DNA of 64,000 bases from Polyangiaceae bacterium (GTDB lineage: Bacteria > Myxococcota_A > Polyangia > Polyangiales > Polyangiaceae): assembly GCA_020633235.1 (NCBI GenBank), contig JACKEA010000004.1, forward strand, positions 868,001 through 932,000, in the 5' to 3' direction. Shown here one piece after another: positions 58,323 through 64,000 of this stretch (positions are counted from its first letter, which is position 1; each line of letters opens with the position of its first letter). The notes beneath the pieces were generated by a model. That model made no database searches, was not told the origin of the DNA, and saw nothing but the letters and a program-made list of their open reading frames with translations. Both the position numbers and the translations under genes were made by a program.

Positions 58323-59699
58323 TCAGTGCTTCGGTAGCTTGCGATACTCCGGCGAGCTCAGCAGCGGATCCGCGGGGATGTTCTCGGCCGGGGCGACCTC
58401 GGGCGACAGCGTGAGACCCAGGAAGCGGCCGAGCAGGTGGGGGCCCTCGCTGACCCAAAGCGTACGGGCCGTGGTGTCGAACACCACGCCGTGGGTGGCG
58501 ATCAGCGCGTCGATGGCTCGGCGATCCCCCAGCGGCAGATCGGCGCCGCCAGCGCCCTTGCGATCTCGAAGCAGTCGAACGGCATCTTTTGGGGTCGCGG
58601 GGTGGTCGAGCGCTCGAATGAGCTCTTTGCCCCGTTCGGCGCGGGGTAGCGTAGAGGTCTGTTGGCGCACGCGGAGGTTCTTGGGATCCTCGGCCGCGGG
58701 GCCCTCGAAGTGATTGGTGACCACGGCCCGCTCCGGGAGCGGGCGCACGAACTGGGGGCGGCCCGGTACGCGTTCGACGACCTCCGCCTTCCCCTTCGCG
58801 TCCGTGACGATCACGATGTGGCTCACCATCGGCTCGCCTTCCGCCAGGGCGCGCACCGCTTCGTCGCTGTTCCGAGCGGTGGAGAGCACCCGCCGGAGAG
58901 CGTGCACCACCGGTTCCCCTCGGGTGACCGGCTGCCCGGCGCGGCCGCCGTGGACCACGATGGCCACGCCCGCCTCGTTCATGCCGCTGACCACGCCCGC
59001 GAGCCCCGGCCAGGCCACGGAAGCGAAGGGGATCTTGCCGGTCTCCCGCACTACGAACACGGCCTTGCCGCGGTCGAACACGTCGTCCACCTCGAAGTCG
59101 AAGTTGCGGGCCAGGAGCGCGTGGCCGTTTTCGGCGGCGGCTCCAGAGAAGGTGAAGGTGGTGCAGCCAATGAGGGGTGAGTGCTCGAAGGAGAGCGAGA
59201 TGTCGTACAACGCGTTCAAGTACAGAAAGCGTTGGTACGTGGGGAAGCGATCCTCGTACGGATCCGGGGTGAAGCCGAGGGCACCCGCGGCGATCTCGCG
59301 GCGGCGTGCGTCGCTCATGCCGCTTCCGACGTTGCGGTAGCGGAGCTGGGCCACGTCCAGCAGCAAGCGGCGCAGCGGCCACAGCGGAACGTGGCGATCG
59401 AGCTCGCCGTAGAGCTTGCCTTCGTTCTCCACCATCTCGCCGTAGAGCAGGCGTGAGTGGGCGTAGCCGATCTCCTCCGGAGTGCCCTGAAGCTCGACCA
59501 GCCAGATGTTGCCCAGCTTCGTCGCACGGGAACGGCCGAAGCGCCGCTCACCATTTGGGAGCCTTTGCAGCTCGCCGTCCGGCCGCGCGATGGCCGGGGG
59601 CTCGACGTGGGACACGCGAGTGACGACCAGATGCGCGACCACGAGGGCGACGAGCACGCCCGCCGTCGCGTACAGGAGCTTCTTCCAGCGCGAGCTCAT
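58323..59699 (-). CDS. C45-type autoproteolytic acyltransferase/hydrolase-like membrane-anchored protein
   Basis: The 458-aa protein has one N-terminal helix (LLYATAGVLVALVVAHLVVT) and an NTN-hydrolase-type body. The candidate nucleophile Cys179 in IGCTTFTFSG is followed by LLARNFDFEVDD and GLAGVVSGMNEAGVA, the pattern of the C45 acyl-coenzyme A:6-aminopenicillanic acid acyltransferase family. The cysteine would be exposed by self-cleavage. It overlaps the GT2 gene by ATGA at its start. Substrate unknown. Confidence 0.82.
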   Translation of the reverse strand: MSSRWKKLLYATAGVLVALVVAHLVVTRVSHVEPPAIARPDGELQRLPNGERRFGRSRATKLGNIWLVELQGTPEEIGYAHSRLLYGEMVENEGKLYGELDRHVPLWPLRRLLLDVAQLRYRNVGSGMSDARRREIAAGALGFTPDPYEDRFPTYQRFLYLNALYDISLSFEHSPLIGCTTFTFSGAAAENGHALLARNFDFEVDDVFDRGKAVFVVRETGKIPFASVAWPGLAGVVSGMNEAGVAIVVHGGRAGQPVTRGEPVVHALRRVLSTARNSDEAVRALAEGEPMVSHIVIVTDAKGKAEVVERVPGRPQFVRPLPERAVVTNHFEGPAAEDPKNLRVRQQTSTLPRAERGKELIRALDHPATPKDAVRLLRDRKGAGGADLPLGDRRAIDALIATHGVVFDTTARTLWVSEGPHLLGRFLGLTLSPEVAPAENIPADPLLSSPEYRKLPKH

Positions 59700-60379
59700 C
59701 CGTGTCTCCGAAGCAGCTGCGTGCCGAGCACCCGAAGTACGATGCGCGTGGGGTCCTTGACGGAGTGAAAGTGCGTGGTGCGCTCGCCGGCAGGCGGATA
59801 GACGACCCGCACCGGGACCTGCACTATGGGCCAGTGCGCCTGCGCGGCGCGCATCACCACCTCCGCTTCGAGCTCGTAACCGGTGCTGCGAAGGTCGAGG
59901 CCCAAGGTGCGTGTCACCGGGTAACGGCGAAGCCCGCACTGAGTGTCCGCCAGCCGGCGGCGGGTGAAGAGCGACAGGAACGCGTTGGAGATGCCGTTCG
60001 AGATCTGATTGGCGCGGGGGGCGCCAGCCTGCACCAGGTCTCGCACGCCCAGCACCAGTGCGTGATCCGGGGCCGGATCCCGGGCCAACCGCAGAGCTTC
60101 CGACGCGGGATGCTGACCGTCGGCGTCCACCGTGACCACCACGGTTTTGCCGGCGCGGCGCGCGGCCTCCAAGCCCGTGAGGAGCGCGGCGCCCTTGCCG
60201 CGGTTCACCGGATGGGAAACCACCTCTGCGCCCGCCGCCCTGGCCTCGACGGCGGTGTCGTCCGTGGACCCGTCGTCCACCACGATCACGGTCTCGGCTC
60301 CCGCCAGCAGCAGATCCCGCACCACCGCCCCGACCGTCGGGCCTGCCTGGAACGCGGGGACGATGGCGACGACTGTCAT
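59696..60379 (-). CDS. GT2-family glycosyltransferase
   Basis: The 227-aa cytosolic transferase has IVPAFQAGPTVGAVVRD, VVDDGSTDDT, the metal DADGQHPAS and DTQCGLRRYP with GYELEAEVVMRA, matching the dolichyl-phosphate/undecaprenyl-phosphate mannosyltransferase-like group (DPM1 type) without a membrane tail. ATG 60379; the stop overlaps the start of the C45 gene (TCAT junction on the opposite reading), so they are co-translated. Likely glycan transfer to a lipid or protein. Confidence 0.88.
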   Translation of the reverse strand: MTVVAIVPAFQAGPTVGAVVRDLLLAGAETVIVVDDGSTDDTAVEARAAGAEVVSHPVNRGKGAALLTGLEAARRAGKTVVVTVDADGQHPASEALRLARDPAPDHALVLGVRDLVQAGAPRANQISNGISNAFLSLFTRRRLADTQCGLRRYPVTRTLGLDLRSTGYELEAEVVMRAAQAHWPIVQVPVRVVYPPAGERTTHFHSVKDPTRIVLRVLGTQLLRRHG

Positions 60380-60399
60380 GAGGGAACGAGGGTCTTTTC

Positions 60400-61065
60400 T
60401 TGTCGCTGGCCGGGAGCCGACGGCTGGTTTACGAACTCGTCGTGGACGGGTTCGACTCGAAGCTCCTGCACGAGATCTCGCGGCGCGCCAAGCGCGAGCT
60501 TCGACGCAAGCTGCGAGCCGCGCGTCAGGCGCTGCCGCCTCGAGGCATTGCCCAGCGCAGCGAGCAGATCGCCGAGCGTGTGCTGTCGCTGTCGGACTAC
60601 CGCTCCGCGAGGTCGGTGGCGTGTTTTGCCCCAATGCCGGGCAAGAACGAAGTGGACCTGTCGAGCGTGGACGCTGCCGCGCGCCGCGCGCAGAAGGTCG
60701 TGTACTACCCGTTCATGGATCCCACGGAGTCCGGCTTCCGCACCGGGTTTCGACTGGTCGCCGATCCGAGCGAGCTCGTGGATCGGGGGCGTGGCTTCGC
60801 GGAGCCCCCGCCCGCGGCGCCGGAGGCCAAGCGCGGAGACATCGATCTGGTGCTGGTCCCCGCCTTGGCGGCGGACGGCATGGGCCAGCGCCTGGGCTAT
60901 GGCGCGGGGTTCTACGATTCCACCCTGCCGGACGTGAGGCCGCCGGCCCGGGCCGTGGTCGTGGTCTTCGGCTTTCAGCTGTTGGCGGAGCTGCCGGTAG
61001 AGGAGCACGACGTACGGTGTGACGTGGTCGTCTCCGACGACCGGATCATCGAGATCGACCCTTAG
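60400..61065 (+). CDS. 5-formyltetrahydrofolate cyclo-ligase
   Basis: A 221-aa protein if TTG 60400 is used, or 207 aa from GTG 60442; neither start has a strong ribosome site. It converts 5-formyl-THF to 5,10-methenyl-THF with ATP. Family markers are RRAKRELRRKLRAARQALP, KVVYYPFMDP and the terminal GQRLGYGAGFYD loop. It converges with fur and overlaps it by 20 bases. Confidence 0.92.
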   Translation: MSLAGSRRLVYELVVDGFDSKLLHEISRRAKRELRRKLRAARQALPPRGIAQRSEQIAERVLSLSDYRSARSVACFAPMPGKNEVDLSSVDAAARRAQKVVYYPFMDPTESGFRTGFRLVADPSELVDRGRGFAEPPPAAPEAKRGDIDLVLVPALAADGMGQRLGYGAGFYDSTLPDVRPPARAVVVVFGFQLLAELPVEEHDVRCDVVVSDDRIIEIDP

Positions 61066-61561
61066 CCTTGGGCTTGCGCTTGGCAGCGCACTCCTTGCAC
61101 ACGCCGTAGAGCTCGTGCTTGTGCTCGAGCACGTCGAAGCCGTAGCGCGCGGCGACGCGTTCCTGCAGCTCTTCGATCAACGGCTCTTCGAACTCCGTGA
61201 TCTTCCCGCACTCGAGACAGATCAAGTGGTCGTGGTGGGCTTCGTCGTCCGCCAGCTCGTAGCGGGTGTAGCCGTCACCGAAGCGAAGCTCGTGGACGAT
61301 GCCGCCGTCCACCAAGAGCTTCATGGTGCGGTACACCGTGGCGTAGCCGATGCGCGGATCCTCGTGGCGGACCAGCTCCAGCATGCGATCGATGGTCACG
61401 TGCTCGGTCTGATCGAAGAAGGTGTCGATGATGGCGCGGCGCTGCTCCGTGGAGCGCAGGCCGCGCTTGGTCATGTAGGCCTCGAGCTGTTGGCGCAGCC
61501 GCTCCGTATCCGGTGGCTTGGGCACTCCCCCAACGCCCTTGTCGGCCCCGCTCGACTTCAT
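61046..61561 (-). CDS. fur: Fur-family transcription regulator
   Basis: The 171-aa regulator has a winged helix (RSTEQRRAIIDTFF), DERHVTIDRMLEL-type linker, HHDHLICLECG (metal site), and Cys pairs LECGK and CKEC for structural zinc. The C-terminal tail is Lys-rich. Fur-family members sense iron, zinc or peroxide; the HHDHLICLECG motif with two CxxC pairs fits Fur or PerR. It is downstream of the P-type ATPase-like gene, 31 bases apart. The target metal is not determined. Confidence 0.9.
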   Translation of the reverse strand: MKSSGADKGVGGVPKPPDTERLRQQLEAYMTKRGLRSTEQRRAIIDTFFDQTEHVTIDRMLELVRHEDPRIGYATVYRTMKLLVDGGIVHELRFGDGYTRYELADDEAHHDHLICLECGKITEFEEPLIEELQERVAARYGFDVLEHKHELYGVCKECAAKRKPKAKGRSR

Positions 61562-61592
61562 CTTGGATTCATCGCGCCCACGGGGCCCCGGG

Positions 61593-63845
61593 TCAAGCGC
61601 TCAGCGAGCGGAGCCGGAACAACGCGCCCGCTGTGCCGAGCAGTGCGGCGATGGGTGCCGCTGCGGGGGGGATCAGCGCGAAGGCCACCGCCAGCGCTCC
61701 GATGGCGCCGGGGGCGATGGCCAAGATCAACCCCAGGCGTGCCTCGCTCCGCGCTTCGTGGGCGACCCGCAGTGCCAGCGCGGCATCCCGCACGTCGTCG
61801 GAAGCGAGCTGCACGTTCCATTCCGCGGCGCTGCTGCCAGCGGAGGCCAAGGCGACGGACACGTTGGCGGCGCCCAACGCGATGTCGTCCGCGGGGCTGC
61901 AGCCGAGCACCGCGACGGTCGCGCCGCCGTCGGCCAAGCGCGCGATCTCGTCTCCGCGCTCGGCGGGCAATATTTCCGGGCGGATGTGCTCGATGTCGAG
62001 CGTGCGTCCGATGGCCTCGCAGGTTTCCCGCGCATCTCCCGAGAGCAACACCGGCTCCACGTTCACGTCCAACAGGTGCTGCACGGCGGCGCGGGCTCCC
62101 GGGCGCAGGCCGTCTTGCAAGCCCACGACACCGATCAGGCGGCCGCCCAGGGCCACCAACATCACCGTGCGGCCCATGGCCTCCAGCTCGCCGATCTTCG
62201 GCTCTGCGGCTGCGACGCTGATGCGCTCCCGCAACATGAGGGCACGGCTGCCCACCACCAGCGGCTGGCCATTGGCGGCCACGGCGGTGACGCCCAAGCC
62301 GGCGACCACGTTCGGGCTCCGAACGCCGTCGGGGCGAATCCCCCGCGCCCGCGCCGCGCGCACCAAAGCGGTGGCGACGGGATGCGGCGAGCCGCTCTCG
62401 GCGCCCGCCATCAGCGATAGGACGCGCTCCGCCTCGGCGTCCCCCATCGGCACGATGGACGCCACCTCGGGCTCGCCCAAGAGCAACGTGCCGCGCGCGC
62501 AGAAGGCCGCGATGGTCACGCGGCCGGCCTTGTCCAGCGCCGTGGCCGAGCGGAACACGATGCCGCGCCGAAGCGCCGCGAGCACGGCGGTGGCGACTTG
62601 CATCGCGCCGATCTGTGCGATCCCCGCCGTGGCCAAGGAGGCCTGCGCCGCGATCGCGAACATGGCGATGGTCAGCGTGCTCTGGTTTTCCGCGAAGGCG
62701 GTGAGCGCGGCGAGCCCCGCCGCGAACGGGGCGGCGCGCTCCGCCGTGAGACGCCCGGCGCGGGCGAGGGGAGCGAGCAGATCGGCTCGCCGGCGCGGGT
62801 CGCTGGTGAGGCGCAGCCAAGCGCGGTCGAAGCCGGCCCAGGCCACCACGCTGCGGATGCGTCCCTGCACCACGCGAGCACCGGCCACGATGGGATCCCC
62901 TTCGCTCAGCTCCGCCGTCGTCTTGGCGCCGAGCCAGGGGGCGACGGTCGCTTCGCCGGCCACGATGGTGGCGTCCACCGGCACCGTCTCGCCGGCTTCC
63001 ACGACGATCTCCTCGCCGGGCCGCAGGTCCACCGCGCGGACTTCCGCGATCTCGTCGGCGATCACGCGGTGGGTGGGCGCGTCGAGCTCCAGCGCGATGT
63101 GCTCGCGCTCGGCATCCACCGGCCGCCGCGCTCGCTGCACCAGCCAAACCCCGCCGGCAATGCAGGCCACGACGACGCCGGCCAGGGTGATCGCGCTCGG
63201 CGCGCGCGCGGCGTCCGTGATGCGGGCCACGATGGCGGCCAGCGTCCCGAGCACGGGCGCGGCGAGCAGCGCTGCAGGATGCAGATCCGCTGGATCTCGC
63301 TCCCCGGACAGCGCTTGCGCCACCAGTGCCGCCGTCGCCACCGTGAGCACCACCACGCGGGACGTGAGGGCCACACCGGAGCTACCCGCCAGCAACAGGG
63401 CCACCGCCAGGGTGCCGCCGAGCATCGCCAGCGAAAGCAGCAGCGCGCCTACGTCGGTGACGTCGCCGCGCGCTTCCTCCCCGAGCAGCGGCGGCGGCTC
63501 CGGCGAGCGCCGCTCGACGATCTCCGGGTCCTCCGCTGGGGGCGCGAGCTCCGCAACGTCCGCGAGGGCTGCCGCCGCTTGGCGCCGGGCGTCGAGCTCG
63601 GCGCTGGTCTCGTGGCGAGTGGCCACCACCTGCTCCTCCGACAGCGCGCTCGGCCGGCGCCGGCGGGGCAGCGGAAGGGGCGTCAGATGCGTGGACGGAT
63701 CGTACCGATCCCGGCACTCCGTGCTGCAAAAATAGCGAAAGCGCTCGCCGTAGATGGCGACGCGATCGGCACGCAGGGGATCCGTGTCGGCGCCACAGGT
63801 GGCGCACGGAACCAATACGCTGGCTGCTCGAGCGGCGTCAGCCAT
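61593..63845 (-). CDS. Degenerate P1B-type heavy-metal ATPase-like protein
   Basis: The 750-aa protein has the layout of a metal-transporting P-type ATPase with an N-terminal metal-binding finger (Cys14, Cys17, Cys40, Cys44) instead of HMA repeats. Several catalytic motifs are lost: DKTGT reads DKAGR (Asp438 kept), the TGE(S) loop reads AGEAT, the membrane CPC is absent and GDGxNDAPAL reads LGCSPADDIAL. SPHP and the SGD loop remain. It probably no longer pumps as a canonical enzyme. It overlaps argF by 8 bases and precedes fur. A regulatory or scaffold role is an inference. Confidence 0.85.
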   Translation of the reverse strand: MADAARAASVLVPCATCGADTDPLRADRVAIYGERFRYFCSTECRDRYDPSTHLTPLPLPRRRRPSALSEEQVVATRHETSAELDARRQAAAALADVAELAPPAEDPEIVERRSPEPPPLLGEEARGDVTDVGALLLSLAMLGGTLAVALLLAGSSGVALTSRVVVLTVATAALVAQALSGERDPADLHPAALLAAPVLGTLAAIVARITDAARAPSAITLAGVVVACIAGGVWLVQRARRPVDAEREHIALELDAPTHRVIADEIAEVRAVDLRPGEEIVVEAGETVPVDATIVAGEATVAPWLGAKTTAELSEGDPIVAGARVVQGRIRSVVAWAGFDRAWLRLTSDPRRRADLLAPLARAGRLTAERAAPFAAGLAALTAFAENQSTLTIAMFAIAAQASLATAGIAQIGAMQVATAVLAALRRGIVFRSATALDKAGRVTIAAFCARGTLLLGEPEVASIVPMGDAEAERVLSLMAGAESGSPHPVATALVRAARARGIRPDGVRSPNVVAGLGVTAVAANGQPLVVGSRALMLRERISVAAAEPKIGELEAMGRTVMLVALGGRLIGVVGLQDGLRPGARAAVQHLLDVNVEPVLLSGDARETCEAIGRTLDIEHIRPEILPAERGDEIARLADGGATVAVLGCSPADDIALGAANVSVALASAGSSAAEWNVQLASDDVRDAALALRVAHEARSEARLGLILAIAPGAIGALAVAFALIPPAAAPIAALLGTAGALFRLRSLSA

Positions 63846-64000
63846 CGACCTCCAGGGCCCAGGCCAGTGCCGCCTTCGAGGTGTGGAGCCGGGCCTCGGC
63901 CTCGTCCCACACGAAGCTGCGCTCGCCTTCGAGCACGGCTTCCTCGATCTCTTCGCCGCGGTGCGCGGGCAAGCAGTGCAGCACCACCACGTCCTTTGCC
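63838..64000 (-). CDS. argF: Ornithine carbamoyltransferase, C-terminal end (cut by window)
   Basis: The last 53 residues are read here, beginning inside the gene: VVVLHCLPAHRGEEIEEAVL, then SFVWDEAEARLHTSKAAL. HCLPAHRG contains the catalytic Cys of ornithine carbamoyltransferase. The N-terminal part lies outside the window. Start codon of the P-type ATPase-like gene overlaps its end by 8 bases. Confidence 0.92.
   Translation of the reverse strand, partial: AKDVVVLHCLPAHRGEEIEEAVLEGERSFVWDEAEARLHTSKAALAWALEVDG

Noticed and set aside
60440..60480. tRNA-like TTCGACTC arm
   Set aside because: It falls inside the coding region of the cyclo-ligase and no cloverleaf can be drawn around it.

Overview
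High GC content and a dense set of lineage signatures point to a myxobacterium (Myxococcota, probably Polyangiales-like). The signatures are Pro-rich and Gly/Ala-rich lipoproteins, a MYXO-CTERM-like tail, a DUF1592/DUF1552 pair, a membrane Ser/Thr kinase with an FGE-like extracellular part, and heme c outer-membrane proteins. Assignment to species is not possible from the sequence alone. No rRNA, tRNA, CRISPR array, transposase or replication origin was seen.

Region 1 (0-18 kb) is one long, tightly overlapping plus-strand energy cluster: a hemerythrin, korA-korB (2-oxoacid:ferredoxin oxidoreductase), a 1249-aa PFOR-like protein, rnfB, a second PFOR-like protein of 1445 aa, rnfC-D-G-E-A, a Cys-rich mini membrane protein, a rubrerythrin-like protein and a 196-aa protein. 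The two giants are paralogues that keep PFOR-like folds and Fe-S sites but have lost the thiamine diphosphate motifs, while KorAB keeps them. The reading offered here is a ferredoxin-to-NAD or ion-pumping module in which KorAB feeds an Rnf complex through two non-catalytic PFOR-like electron carriers. This is the strongest candidate for an undescribed system.

Region 2 (18-25 kb) has small envelope proteins and then gatE-gatD, the archaeal-type Glu-tRNA(Gln) amidotransferase, which is unexpected in a bacterium. A 1-kb repeat-rich stretch follows, holding a frameshifted four-helix-bundle (S23/IVP) gene. A short dispersed repeat (core TTGGTCCGCCGCGGAACC) recurs between genes from 18.9 to 32.1 kb.

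Region 3 (24.8-39 kb) is mixed metabolism and envelope: a GNAT acetyltransferase, an operon of malic enzyme-hutG-hutF, a LuxR-type regulator, a variant acyltransferase, a Ser/Thr kinase, a DUF1287 lipoprotein, a SDR, an RlpA-like lipoprotein, a Cys-rich lipoprotein and a radical SAM protein.

Region 4 (39-51.6 kb) is mostly secreted or outer-membrane proteins: DUF1552, DUF1592 with heme c, a PNGase F-like lipoprotein, a YceI protein, two heme c proteins and two Gly-rich lipoproteins, one of them frameshifted. It also holds AmgK-like and RsmG-like enzymes and a 150-aa cereblon-like CULT-domain protein with the full tri-tryptophan cage.

Region 5 (51.7-64 kb) holds egtC-egtB (ergothioneine), a stand-alone 5'-3' exonuclease, a beta-barrel protein, a SDR, a PrsW-like protease, a C45-type hydrolase with a GT2 transferase, 5-formyl-THF cyclo-ligase, and an operon argF (cut by the window end)-degenerate P-type ATPase-fur.
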